A stretch of DNA of 64,000 bases, taken from Pseudevernia furfuracea. Lineage: Eukaryota; Ascomycota; Lecanoromycetes; Lecanorales; Parmeliaceae. A program made the position numbers and the translations under genes. Location of the stretch: the NCBI GenBank assembly GCA_022315425.1, contig JAIUPT010000028.1:1240001-1304000 (forward strand), in the 5' to 3' direction. The first letter of the stretch is position 1; every line of letters begins with the position of its first letter. Below are positions 9,343-19,956 of the stretch, one piece after another. Below the pieces are notes generated by a model. It made no database searches and was not told the origin of the DNA. It was given only the letters and a program-made list of their open reading frames with translations.

Positions 9343-10561
9343 GCGGATGGACCGACCGCACGGGAGATGCATCTTGGCGAGCTTTTCGAGATTTATCATG
9401 CGCTGCCTGTTGCGCTTTTGATGTGAATAAAAAGAAAGCCCATTGCTAGCTTTGAAGCCGTCAATAATCCCGAATTGAATCTGTAAATGCGTGATGGACC
9501 GAGCACAAGTAGTAATGCATTGAGGTAGAGATATCTGATTTTACCTCGGCGAGGATCCGCAAGTTCCCCCCCAGGTTTGATTGTGAGTGAACGATTCCTT
9601 TCAATTCTACTCTTGGTCTGCCTATGAAAGAACGCAAAGTCGGCAGGCAGACTTGTTTAAAAAAATAAAATAAAAACTTAAACTTGGCCGAGTTTACTCA
9701 AGGGGGCCGGAGGGTTCAAATGTTCCGAAAGTTGGGGGTTTGTTTCGGGGCTTCATCTCCTCTCTCTCGATGAGGAAGGGGGGCTCTTGTGTGTGATAAT
9801 GATGCTTGCTTGCTAAAAGTTTGAGAGCACCGACGACGAACGAGAAAAACGAGATGCCAACAACAGCAGGATATCCAAAAGGGGGGACGTGTACCCCGGA
9901 TACCAAAGCGAGTTTCGACCCACTTACTGCCTGATAACTGTACAGTCTGTCTACCTTAATTAGTCGTCCGGTATAAATCTATCTATCTATACGAAGGTTT
10001 TCCACCCTTCGGTCTAAAAAATGAGCCTCAATCCCGTCGTGTACGTGTGACCGCCTCGACCTCACAGGATGTTCCATCGTGCGGCAACCCTGCAGCAAAA
10101 TCCTTGTCACATGCGAACGTGTCCTCTAAATGCCACCGACGAAGTTTCTCTCCAAGCACTGGAGCTTTGGAACCTACTCCTTGGACCCATACTCCCGACT
10201 CCAGCTTCTCAGTGGATGCATTGGGGATGACGCTGGCTCTTAGGCACGACCTCCTGGGTTTGTGACTCCGCTGGACGGTGTTGTGGCTGTGCGGGCGGTG
10301 GTTCACCCCGCTCTTGGGGTATGCTCGCGAGCTGTGCTTTCTTCGAGTCATTTGTAATATGATGCTTTGGATCCTCAGCTCTTCCATTCAGTCCTCAACT
10401 AAGGGTCTTAAGCCGAGTCCCTTTGACCTTGTTGGGCTGCCTTTGCGGGATTTTCTACCATCGGCCATGCCGGCGATGCGTTCCCTACTCTCAGTACGAC
10501 CGGTCAAACTGCGCAGATTTTAGAGTTAGCAATGCTTCTTTAGGACAGAGAGCCTGATCTG
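9343..10561. other. Convergent intergenic region
   Basis: Between the 3' ends of the Clr2-type gene and the apyrase gene. Open frames on both strands are short with no recognisable product. Confidence 0.5.
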
Positions 10562-12697
10562 CTAGACGATTTGGGCAAGTACAAAGCATTGATCGCTCCG
10601 GAAGAATCTCTGGAGACTCATGACCCAAGTACTAGCTTGGGGAGATTCCTTCGAAAACAAATGTACGTACCCACTTCTATCCATGGGGTTGCTAGTTATG
10701 CCGAGGCCTTGACCGCTACCAAGGTTATCAAAACGCTCTCTTCCATCGGCAAGGCCGTTGTTGTTTCGACTACGAGGGGTAGCCCATCCCGATGTCTTGC
10801 TTCCATGCGACGCAGAAGAGGAGTCTGAGGTCTCCGGTTCGTCGCTATCGTCCACGGAACCGAGCTCGAAATCATCGGTCGCTCCTTCTTCGAGTACGCG
10901 CTCGTAGTTGCCTAGACTCGTGTTGGAGCGCCAAAAGGGGATTTTGCCCCCGAACAGTCCACGCTTTCGAGGTGGGGAGCCGAGGCCACGGCGCGATGGA
11001 GAGCCGAACCTGCTGAAGATTCGTTGACGACGGGAGCGACCGCAGAGGAGATACACCGCAATGGAGAGAATGAAAAGGAAAAGAATGAAGCCTGGTATGC
11101 GGCGAGGAGATGATGTGCGGAACAGATTTGAGTGCCAATGGTCTTCCGTAGAAGTCGAGTTGTCCGTGTAAAGGGTCGTTGCAGAGCCGGCGTACTGGAA
11201 GTCTGGCGGGATACCGGGCACATTGCTACCAAACCCGACAGGAAGGGCCTCATCTTTTGATGGAGGAACCTGGCTGGACGCATATAGCACCATTTTGCCC
11301 AGAGTCCAGCTGACTTCTGTATTATCGATTTTGTTGACGGCTTGAAAGGAAGCTGTAAAGCCTTTGGTCTTTGCACTATCAAATATCTTCTTTGTACCAT
11401 TTTGCATGCTGTCTGGAGTTGCCTCCAAGCCCACTCTTGGGATTCCAATACCCTCGTGGAGGATGTTGATAAGCCAGCTGGCTTTGAAGCACACCTCGAT
11501 AGCGGTCTGCTCATCGACCTTCTTTCCCCACTCATGTTTGTCTATCCCTTTGCGAATGACATCCCAATCCTGGCTACAGAACTCACTGACTCTCTGTTGA
11601 TATGTATTGAAATCGTACGCTTTGTCTTTGTGGCTTTCCTGGAATATTTCATGGGTGGTATGCCAGTATTCACTCACTCCAACAAAGTGGTTGACGTCAA
11701 AATCAATAGCAGGGACATGTACTCCGTTTAGAAGACATGGACTATCCTCGCAGATATGGTCTTTCTCCAGGAGAGGCAGTGTCTTGATCAAACACTTGTT
11801 GAATTCTCCAGTCCCGTTCAGATGAGGGGTTTGTCCGTTGATGGTCTTCGAACCCGGGAGGAAAGCATCCCCTTTAGTGGTAATACTTAAGCCGGCGGGG
11901 AGGCAGGGGTCTTGAAGAACCTCCGTCTCAATTGCACCACTGGCCTTCTGCAATGCTTCAATAAATCTTTTCCTCGCTTCGTTGACTCCAAATCCAAGCC
12001 ACGTGGTGGTGAAGACTCGATACTCCGCTGCTGTCCCATCAACAGTCCTCATCCGGAGCAGCTTGAGGTCATTCGCGTGACGCTCAGCTTCCGTTGCATT
12101 TGGGGCGAATGCGATCTGTGCAGAGGCGCCGCCCATGTCTAGGAAGCCATATGTATGATGATCTTTCCCATGCGCATGATCCTTCGGCGCGTCAAAGCCT
12201 CCAAGCAGATAGTTCGCTGCCACCCAACCGTACAGACCTTCGACCTCGCCGGGTATGACCTGTATATGTACATTGCAGTCTGGTAATTGAAACTTGGTGT
12301 TTGAACGAGTGTAGGAGCAGATCTGTCCCAGAAGTTCGATGCGCTGATCCTCAGGCAATAAGCGCATGCCAGCTGTGGCGAGCAGAAATACTGGCGTGTC
12401 TTCTTCAAGACCGGTTGGAATAACCGTGCGGGCTTTCTTGTATAGGCTTTCCAGGTGATCTGGCCCAACGCGATCGGGCTTCTCTCCGAAGGTCGAGATA
12501 CCTGGATGTATCTTCTCCGTCCATTTGCTCTTAGTCTCCAATACAGGCAGGGACTCTAATTCCTTCACTCCGGCTTCCTTTCTTGCCTTGTCGCTATCAA
12601 GCCATCTGTAGATATGTAGGCGGGTACCTGAAGAACCTGCATCGAATATGATACCATACCGCCAATGTGAGGATCTTTTATACACGTCGTCAGACAT
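10562..12697 (-). CDS. YND1: Golgi nucleoside diphosphatase / apyrase (GDA1-CD39 family)
   Basis: Intronless, 711 aa. All apyrase conserved regions are visible: ACR1 DAGSSGTRLHIY (residues 19-30), ACR2 LLATAGMRLL (about 105-114), ACR3 GEVEGLYGWVAANY with the probable catalytic Glu153, ACR4 LDMGGASAQIAF (186-197) and a late WLINILHEGIG (408-417). One hydrophobic segment at 533-552 (FILFLFILSIAVYLL) followed by RSRRQR anchors it near the C-terminus, as in yeast Ynd1, giving a lumenal catalytic domain and a cytosolic tail of about 155 residues. The enzyme hydrolyses GDP/UDP released by glycosyltransferases so nucleotide-sugar import continues. Divergent from the F-box gene, 306 bp apart. Confidence 0.93.
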   Translation of the reverse strand: MSDDVYKRSSHWRYGIIFDAGSSGTRLHIYRWLDSDKARKEAGVKELESLPVLETKSKWTEKIHPGISTFGEKPDRVGPDHLESLYKKARTVIPTGLEEDTPVFLLATAGMRLLPEDQRIELLGQICSYTRSNTKFQLPDCNVHIQVIPGEVEGLYGWVAANYLLGGFDAPKDHAHGKDHHTYGFLDMGGASAQIAFAPNATEAERHANDLKLLRMRTVDGTAAEYRVFTTTWLGFGVNEARKRFIEALQKASGAIETEVLQDPCLPAGLSITTKGDAFLPGSKTINGQTPHLNGTGEFNKCLIKTLPLLEKDHICEDSPCLLNGVHVPAIDFDVNHFVGVSEYWHTTHEIFQESHKDKAYDFNTYQQRVSEFCSQDWDVIRKGIDKHEWGKKVDEQTAIEVCFKASWLINILHEGIGIPRVGLEATPDSMQNGTKKIFDSAKTKGFTASFQAVNKIDNTEVSWTLGKMVLYASSQVPPSKDEALPVGFGSNVPGIPPDFQYAGSATTLYTDNSTSTEDHWHSNLFRTSSPRRIPGFILFLFILSIAVYLLCGRSRRQRIFSRFGSPSRRGLGSPPRKRGLFGGKIPFWRSNTSLGNYERVLEEGATDDFELGSVDDSDEPETSDSSSASHGSKTSGWATPRSRNNNGLADGRERFDNLGSGQGLGITSNPMDRSGYVHLFSKESPQASTWVMSLQRFFRSDQCFVLAQIV

Positions 12698-13003
12698 CGC
12701 TTTGGTGCATGAAGGGCAAGATACCGGTTGACAGACAAGGAAGACGTTTCCTTCCGGTCCTCAAAGCCGATAAGGAGTGATTGATGCGGCTCAACTCCGG
12801 GCGGCGAATACCTGCCGCTAAAAGGCGAAAAGGCTAAAAGGCTAAAAGGCTAAAGTATAAAGGGCTAAAGGGCGGGAGCTAAGATATATTCCCGCAGCTG
12901 TCATCAATATTGTTTGTGGAGGTTCATTCTGAAGCGTCGTATAAACTAGGTATCCCCCAACTCACAGTCACAGCCTTCCAACAAAACATCAGATCTTCTT
13001 GCA
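12698..13003. promoter_or_regulatory. Shared upstream region of YND1 and the F-box gene
   Basis: 306 bp between divergent starts. It holds five 8 bp units GCTAAAAG, one changed to GCGAAAAG, at 12817-12856, followed by further AAGGGCTAAAG. Role unknown; a promoter function is inferred only from position. Confidence 0.5.
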
Positions 13004-15003
13004 ATGGTCGCCATGACTGAAGCTAGCTCCCTCGAGAGGCTGCCCAGTGAGATAGCGTAAGTCACTGGACTCTGCCCTTGGTGCCTGATTCTGATTTGGC
13101 ACGTATAGATATTACATCTGCACTTTTCTTCAGCAACATGAAGTTTCAAAGATTTCAGCCACTTCCAAAGCCATTTACCAGCTCTTCCGCCCAATACTGT
13201 ATCGGCGTCCCAATGTCTCATCCTTCACCTCCCTCACTCTTCTTTCTCGAACCTTTACCAGAGCAACATACATGGGAAAGCTAGATCACAAGTGGTCAAC
13301 CCAAGAGTGCCTGGATCAAACGAAGACCCTGGATCTTACAATCGATCAGTTCAAAGACAGTACTAGAAACAACGGTCAGCCTCCAGCGGCCATCTTGGTC
13401 TCCAGATTCATTCAGTCTATTGTACGACGATGTCCCAACTTGGCTATCACCCTTCGCTTTGCACATTGCCAATGCGATCATACACCTGTCTCAGGTCTTG
13501 ACAGTGAAAGTTTCCCTCGAGTTACCAAGCTCGTTCTTTTTGTTGGACGACATGAGCCAGAGGAAGGACTGCCAGGCCACCCTCGTACAATTTGCATCCC
13601 GAACGCCAAGTTTTGGCGTCCTTTGGTCAATGGCGTTTCATTCCCAGATTGTGTAAACCTCGAGATACGTCACTACTGGGCGACCAGTCCACCCACCCAT
13701 GCAAGTCTTGACCTGCAGAAGCGCTACACGAACGTGTCAACCAATTACGGCCAATATCGTACGCCCCATCAGCGTGGAAACAATCGTAGTCGACGTGATT
13801 TTGTAGATGTTTCATTGGAGGCAGATCAGATCATAGGTCCCACCAAAGGTCTGACAAGGTTCGAGAGCATTATGCTAGAATGTCCTGTAAGTTACATTTT
13901 CGTTGTTTTTTTGCCCTATTGAGATTACTTTTGGGTCGCGAGACACGCAACCCACTCCCGAGACTGGTCGTACGACTCAAGTTTTATCCTAAAAGAGATG
14001 TGCTGACTTCGAAATCATTAAGCCTGAGCTTGACTCTCCACTGCTAATGCAGCTGCTTGGTAATCCAGATTCGGTGGCTGTGAATTTGGCAAAGCTTGAG
14101 CTCCGGTTCTGCAATCTCGATTACGAAACCATCTCAAAGTTGCTTTACCATGCGCCACCCAATTTGAAGCATCTTGTGCTTCTCTGTTGCGACGATGATC
14201 GAGATTTCCATGGCTACGACGCTACAGAATGTCCGCACTTGTGCCCATTGATTAGAGACTTCAGCAAAAGGCTTGTGCATTTGGAGTTTGCCGCTTCTAA
14301 AATTTGTCGTGAGCTCTTTTTCGATGATATCGAGATACGAAGTTTGAGACAAAACGGGATTACGACTAGTCTTGGAGCGGAGGGAGGCGCAACCGAAGGT
14401 CATGAAAAATTGGATACCCACGCAATCAGTGAGACTGTTGAAGCTTGCCGTAGACAGAAGAGATCGAAATACCGCACTGGCCGCATGAAGGAAGCTATCA
14501 CGACGGCCAAGGCGCGGAGTGCAGGAACAACAACGCCATCTCTCTTTGGCGGAGGTGCCAGTGCAAGTAATAGTGCTGCTCGAGCTCAAAGAGAAGCCGA
14601 AGTATTGCTTGACGAAGAAGAAGAGCAACGAACCCGTTTGATCGGAGGGTCCAAGACAACCTGGTTCAGAAGAATTATAGCATGGCACGGTCTCTGCCAC
14701 CCAAGCGGTACATGGGAAGAAATCCAGCTTGCCGCAGGTATGGAGGAACTTGGCGTCGAATGGGTCGTTGCGAGTAAGTTCGCCATTCTTGTCGATAAGA
14801 CGGCTTGGTTGGCGCTAGCTAACGCTGTCACAGACAAGGGTCTTGGAATCGCAAGTCAGCATTCACATGGCAAACTTCCAATCACCTTAGAAATTAGCAG
14901 GGCTTTTGAAGAGAAGTTCAACTTCGAGCCCGGTCAATTTTCTGGGACCGAAGCCTCATACGTTGAATCCGATCCGGAGCCGGACCCATTTGCTGAGCTC
15001 TAG
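13004..15003 (+). CDS. F-box protein
   Basis: Exons 13004-13056, 13109-13886 and 14023-15003. The first join restores a textbook F-box at the N-terminus: LERLPSEIA, then YYICTFLQQHEVSKIS, then ATSKAIYQLFRPILYRR. The rest has leucine-rich stretches (LAKLELRFCNLDYETISKLL) but no WD40 or obvious LRR array. F-box proteins bring substrates to SCF ubiquitin ligases through Skp1; the substrate is unknown. The second intron is an introner-like element. Bases 14774-14833 look like a further intron (GTAAGT donor, GCTAAC branch, CACAG acceptor) of 60 nt that keeps frame whether or not it is removed, so the product is 583 or 603 aa. Confidence 0.8.
13887..14022 (+). repeat. Introner-like element A
   Basis: 136 bp intron of the F-box gene, GTAAGT donor. 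Near-duplicate of the intron at 33227-33371 in an unrelated gene on the other strand: both begin GTAAGTTA, share TTTTTTGCCCTATTGA and ATTACT, then TCGCRAGACAY, and the final 50-51 bases from ACGACTCAAG to the acceptor differ by four transitions and one indel. Confidence 0.9.
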
Positions 15004-15735
15004 TGCATTTGACACGCAGGTCTTGGTCGAACAAAGATGGCGATATGATACGATATTATGAACAAGGTATGACATTTAGCAATCACCTCAGTGCATCCTT
15101 TGATACGCTGTTCTGCCTGAAGCCTCTGGCCGCTTGGTGATGCATCGCTATTATCTTCTGGCCCTTTCTCCGTCACCTTCTCCATTCAAGGCTGGATACC
15201 ACTCGTCTTGCCACACTACTCTACTTTGCAGCCGTCTCAATTTATGTCACCAAGCTCCCAGAGCTCGGATCATTGGGTCAATTACGCTGTTGTTACTATT
15301 AGAGCTAGGCGCTAGGTAGCTCCATATTACCAAAGCATCGGTAAGCAATTTTTGCAGAGCATCATACTTTCATGCTCGTATGGCCGAAACATCTATATCC
15401 TTAGGACGGAAGTACCCACCAATGGATGCCGGTCATGGCACCCTCGGCAGACAATTCAATTGATGGCTATATCCGCGCCGGGATGCCCAGAGGATAGAGA
15501 GCATAGTCTTGCAACCAATGGAAAGTACGAGTGCTCTCCCGAAAGGGTAATTTCCATGCATAGATGCTCTCGTAGTATCCTGGGTGCTGAGAAATGGTTA
15601 TGCATGCTTACCGATGCGGTAGGGGCATATCGCGCCCCAAACGACCTTTATCCATGAACGCATTTCCTCAAACCTGCCTTCACACATCCTCCATCAAGAC
15701 AATCGGCAATCTCACCGTGAAAACGTCCTCCCAAA
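15004..15735. other. Intergenic, no gene seen
   Basis: Ordinary composition, short open frames only. Start of a 4.2 kb gene-poor stretch. Confidence 0.5.
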
Positions 15736-16021
15736 ATGTCCAACCCCCCCCCCGTCACAGAAGCCTGCCTCATCCAACCCAAAGCCCATTACGAAATGTG
15801 AGACCCCTCCCACTCCTGAAGGTGCCATCTGGGCCTCCTCCATTTCCACCCCGAAAAAAAACGTCCCGGCTTCCGAAACATCCACACCAAGCAGCGTCGT
15901 CGAAGACGGGACCAAAGCCCGCACGTTCCTTGGCGAATTCCTCTTCTTCTTCCTCCCCCCCGGGGCAAGGATGTCAGAGCCGTCCCGATCGATGACGGAA
16001 GCCAAACGAACACTGCATTGA
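15736..16021 (+). pseudogene. Possible small coding remnant interrupted at a C10 run
   Basis: An ATG at 15736 opens MSNPPP and then hits a stop at about 15799. Downstream of a run of ten C bases the reading frame offset by one base is open to TGA 16019-16021 and reads like ordinary protein (TPEGAIWASSISTPKKNV, TKARTFLGEFLF). Either a decayed gene, a homopolymer miscall in the assembly, or chance in cytosine-rich DNA. No family recognised. Confidence 0.2.
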
Positions 16022-16272
16022 TTGCCACTTTTCTTTTGGCAACCTCGCCTTGCGCTCCAATCTCCCTCCCTGTTCCCTCGGTCAACAACCCCAACCTTCC
16101 GCGCTCCCCCACCTCTTCCTCTTCCTCTTCCTCTGCGCCCCCGTCTCCCGTCCCCGCCCCCGTCCCCATCACTCGTGCTTGGCTCCCCTAGCCCGCAAAC
16201 GGCCTGGGACTCGGGATGCCCCCTCCCCCCCCCCGGGGTCACGGAGGTCGTGATGGTGTGTTTCCCCTTCCT

Positions 16273-16302
16273 TTCCCTTCCCTTCCCTTCCCTTCCCTTC
16301 CC
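16273..16302. repeat. TTCCC microsatellite, six copies
   Basis: Six perfect TTCCC units at the edge where base composition flips from C-rich to G-rich on the + strand. Confidence 0.95.
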
Positions 16303-16367
16303 TTTTCTCGATCACCGCTGAGGGGGGGAGGTGGGATCGGGACTCTATGTGGCGGGTGTTTGTGAAA

Positions 16368-16442
16368 GGGGGGGGGGGGGTTGAGGAGGAGGCGAAGGGG
16401 CCGTTGGGTGTGTGTGTGTGTGGTGGGGTGGGTTGGGTTGGG
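16368..16442 (+). repeat. G13 run and G-quadruplex motif
   Basis: Thirteen G at 16368-16380, then four G-tracts at 16425-16428, 16430-16432, 16435-16437 and 16440-16442 with loops of one or two bases, a classical quadruplex-forming pattern. Confidence 0.8.
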
Positions 16443-16513
16443 TTGTTGAGGGCATGCGGGTTGTTGAGGGCATGCGGGTTGTTGAGGGCATGCGGGTTGT
16501 TGAGGGCATGCGG
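16442..16513. repeat. 18 bp minisatellite, four perfect copies
   Basis: Unit GTTGTTGAGGGCATGCGG repeated four times without a mismatch. Confidence 0.95.
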
Positions 16514-16760
16514 ATTGGAGGGTGCGGATGAGGACGGTTGGGAAGAGGGGGGGCGGAGGGGGCGGCTTTTGGGGGGGGGGTTGGCGGAGGGGGAGTGTTC
16601 CGTCAATGTTTGAGCCTTAGTTGGGTGGGTTTTTTGGTAATCCTTGAGTGGGATGTGGTAAGGGGCTTTTCGGTTTCGTTGGATGTGTGGGGCATGTTTT
16701 TTCATTGTGGAGGTGCTCTCGATGCGGTTGGCTGTGTGGGGGGGATGTAAGGTGGGCAAG

Positions 16761-16993
16761 GTCAGGTCAGGTCAGGTCAGGTCAGGTCAGGTCAGGTCAG
16801 GTCAGGTCAGGTCAGGTCAGGTCAGGTCAGGTCAGGTCAGGTCAGGTCAGGTCAGGTCAGGTCAGGTCAGGTCAGGTCAGGTCAGGTCAGGTCAGGTCAG
16901 GTCAGGTCAGGTCAGGTCAGGTCAGGTCAGGTCAGGTCAGGTCAGGTCAGGTCAGGTCAGGTGGGCCAGGTCAGGTCAGGTCAGGTCAGGTCA
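16761..16993. repeat. GTCAG pentanucleotide array
   Basis: Forty uninterrupted GTCAG units at 16761-16960, an 8-base break (GTGGGCCA), then about five more to 16993. Perfection over 200 bp suggests recent expansion. Confidence 0.97.
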
Positions 16994-17065
16994 TGTGCAT
17001 GGATGTGGTCTCCGAAATCCCTCTTCTTTCTTCTTTCTTTCTTTCTTCCTTAACAGCTGCACTGC

Positions 17066-17066
<1 letters not shown>

Positions 17067-17095
<29 letters not shown>
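17067..17095. repeat. AG dinucleotide repeat
   Basis: About 14 AG units, preceded at 17022-17047 by CTTT/CTTC-type repeats on the same strand. Confidence 0.9.
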
Positions 17096-17099
<4 letters not shown>

Positions 17100-17100
17100 A

Positions 17101-19255
17101 AAAGTGACAGATTTTGAAACACAACGATTTGTCTTTATGAGTGAGAGTGGGTTGTTCTTCCCATACTTAAGAATCCCAGGGATGGACGGGGCCGGTTCGT
17201 TTTTGGTTTCATCTGTATACATCACTTTCCCTTCAATCCTCATACGATAGCTTCGAGGGCTTATGGGCTTGAAGTCCGATCAAGGCTTTGGTTGGAGAAG
17301 CCGTGGTTCGGTCGAGTTTCCGGGCAACGAAGCCCTTGGGTCACTGAATCCCCGAGCTTGGAGGACAAGTCAAGGAAGGCTGCTGTGTTTGGGAAAAACA
17401 GCCATGGGGGGGTTTTTTTTCCAAGGGTTGAGCAAGCAAAGCAGCCAGAAATCGATCAATTCTGTAAACAGCCCCCCACTCACGAACTCCATCAACAAAG
17501 CAGGACTGGGCCGTGTGGTCTTGATGGGAGTAGCCATGCATCTTCTTCATTTTCTACACGGCATGATCCCTGACATAGTGTATGTTCTACACGGTGCCAT
17601 TGTTGGCAAGATGATATAAACTACCCAGATTTCCAGCCAAATGGGAAACGAGCACATCAGTCCCGCTTCCAGTTCTAGCCCGAAACCCCATCCCGCAAAG
17701 CTTCTGTATGTGGAGTGTGCAAGAAGAAACCTCTCACGGGAGAGTACTCGGGTGTTCTTTTGACGGGAGAGTCACATATCTACATGATCAAAAAATAACC
17801 ACCTGCAGCCAATACACTTCCGGTGCCAGGCGTGGTTTGGCGGTTTGCGAACGGGGATGTCCAGTTCGAAGATGTTTCCTCCAAACACAGCCAAGACTTC
17901 TCGTGAGGTTGTGCCATGTATGCCGGATGAAGTCTAGAGAGGGTCGGAGAAGACAAGGACAGCAGACTGGATAGGACACCGGTCTACGGAGTGTGTATGG
18001 ATTGACGGAATCGAATGAGTGAGGACACTGTCGTCTTGATGGGAATGGAGCAGCTAATTTCTAGACGTTGGAGGCAAAAGTGGGAGGACCCCGCTTCAAC
18101 CGAGCTCATGAGTACGGGACATACACATAGGTATTATTGTTGATATGGCTTCAGTCGGGTTGATCTGCTTTCAGTACCTAGTGATACTTGTGCCATTGAT
18201 TCTTTTAATTTTCTTCCCCCCCCCGGCGACTTTCAGGAAGTGGGAGGCGGTGAAAAAACAGATGTAGGACTTGAACTGCAGGAGGCCTTTTGGAGACGCT
18301 TGGCTAATGCGCGCTACTGTGAAGCGATCCTCTGGATGCGCTGCCAGCCTTTTGGAGTCACCGGGATCCGGGATCGGGTCAGTGGTTGCAGGCTGGATTC
18401 CTTTAAAGTTCAAAGTACCTTATGGATGGCTAGGAGCGCAGGAAGCGCCGATGAAATGGATGATGAGAAGAAACAAATAATGTCGTCTTATCTCAATGTC
18501 ATAATTGCCATGCAATGGTTCCTCATGACCATTATTGTGGTGATGTGAGTTTGATTGTAAAATATAATCTACGCTACTTTACCTTATGCTCTAGCCTCTA
18601 CCTATCAGTATATATAATTAATTAGTAAGGTTACCTGTCTATCACCAGTATCATCCTCGAGCGCATAAAAGTAAGGGGGCGTTTGCTCGAGATGAAGATT
18701 TAGCTTGAAACGACTTGTTAATCTTACTTTATCTGTAATAGTTTCGCCTCCTAGTTTTAGGACTAAGGTACTAGAGGTATGGCGCTAAGTCATGTGATGT
18801 GCCTGCCTCTAGAGTCTAGCCTGTCGCCTTCCCATTTCTTCCCCATTTCCCATTTCTCCCCATCAACTACCGTAATCCGTAGCAAATAGTATCTAATCCA
18901 ACCAACCTCCAATAATTAATTCATCACCCCACTTTTTACTTTTAACTCACCATCTGAATATTCATCAATTACCTCTTCTTCTTCCTTATATCTTATACCT
19001 ATTCTATTCATTCTATTCTGCTCTGTAAACAAATCTATTACTGTCACTTCTACTTCAACACCCCGTCATTGCTCCGCTTTATTAACTCGCAGAAACTCGC
19101 AGTCGCATCCTCCTTTGTTTGTTACGCCGCAAGCGTCCGCTGCACTGCCCAGCCCCACTGCACAGACCAACCTAAATCGGAATCGAAATCGGAATCGGAA
19201 TCCTCTCATCATCCTTCTTCACCCACAATTCTGACATCCTACATCAACTGCAACA
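17101..19255. other. Long intergenic stretch, no gene supported
   Basis: About 2.1 kb. Open frames are short, overlapping and unlike known proteins. The last 400 bases become cytosine/thymine-rich with GGAATCGGAATC-like repeats (19178-19200), fitting the 5' leader of the gene at 19256. Confidence 0.5.
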
Positions 19256-19956
19256 ATGTCCGCATACTACTACGGACCTCAGCATCATCAGCCCTCGTCC
19301 TCCTCCTCACATTCCACCTCCTCGTCGCATAATCACCACGGTGGCCGATCACGGAGAGCGCCTCGGCTCTCAGCTTCCCAGAATTCCCATCGCCCATTCC
19401 GTGGCGTTCGAAGCATGAAGGAGCTGACTGGGAGTGGGAGCCCACCCACCTCGGCTTTCCGTACCCGATTCGACGCCGGGAGGTCTTTCGACTTGGATGA
19501 CGACCTCGAGTTCTGCCCGGGACTGTTGACCGAGGACGATGTAAGTGCAAAGTACTCATGTTCGGCCATCGCTTGTCATGGACAGCGCCATGTTTGATGG
19601 ATGTATGCTCATGCCTGCTTCGTTTGCAGTTACAATCCATCCACTCCTCCTCGTCCGATGGCTCTCTGTCCAGCGGCTCACCTCAGTCGTCTCCACTCCA
19701 ACCCCAGATCCAGCCGCAGCAACAAGTCGCTCCCAGCTTCTCCCTCTCCTCCGCTGCATCGAACAACTCCTACAACCCTGTTACTGGATTCCAATCAAAC
19801 AGTAGCCAGCAGATGAAGATCCACCAACCTTCTGCATTGCGCACACGCAACGCCATCCCCATAGTCAACCCTAGTACGGGCATGCGGGTGCCAAGTCCAC
19901 CTTCTTCCATATCGCCCGCCATGATGCAGCAGCAGACGTATGTTCGTCACTGGTAG
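19256..19956 (+). CDS. Small serine/proline-rich protein of unknown function
   Basis: Exons 19256-19540 and 19630-19956 (intron 89 bp, GTAAGT...TTTGCAG), 203 aa. Segments look conserved in style: RPFRGVRSMKEL, FRTRFDAGRSFDLDDDLEF, LTEDDLQSIHSSSSDGSLSS and a C-terminal TRNAIPIVNPSTGM. Much of the rest is Ser, Gln and Pro, so it is probably largely unstructured. No domain, signal peptide or membrane segment. I do not recognise its function; I call it a gene because the splice joins two frames with the same protein character. Confidence 0.65.

Larger units (their letters stand above)
16022..17100. repeat. Simple-repeat island with strand switch
   Basis: Pyrimidine-rich on the + strand up to about 16320, then abruptly guanine-rich to about 17000. 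It carries a TTCCC array, a G13 run, a G-quadruplex motif, an 18 bp minisatellite, a GTCAG array, CTTT and AG arrays. Long open frames across it are products of the repeats and I do not call them genes. Confidence 0.85.

Noticed and set aside
7902..9399. Long open frames antisense to and in other frames of the Clr2-type gene
   Set aside because: High-GC shadow frames without family signatures; the plus-strand 707 aa frame carries all recognisable motifs.
15712..16242. Gly/Arg-rich 176-codon frame on the minus strand as an RGG protein
   Set aside because: It mirrors the C-rich plus strand; no domain, no splice logic, composition explains it.
16648..17250. Open frames of VRSGQ/GQVRS repeats as a repeat protein
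   Set aside because: They are the direct reading of the GTCAG microsatellite, open in every frame, with no start context or flanking coding signal.
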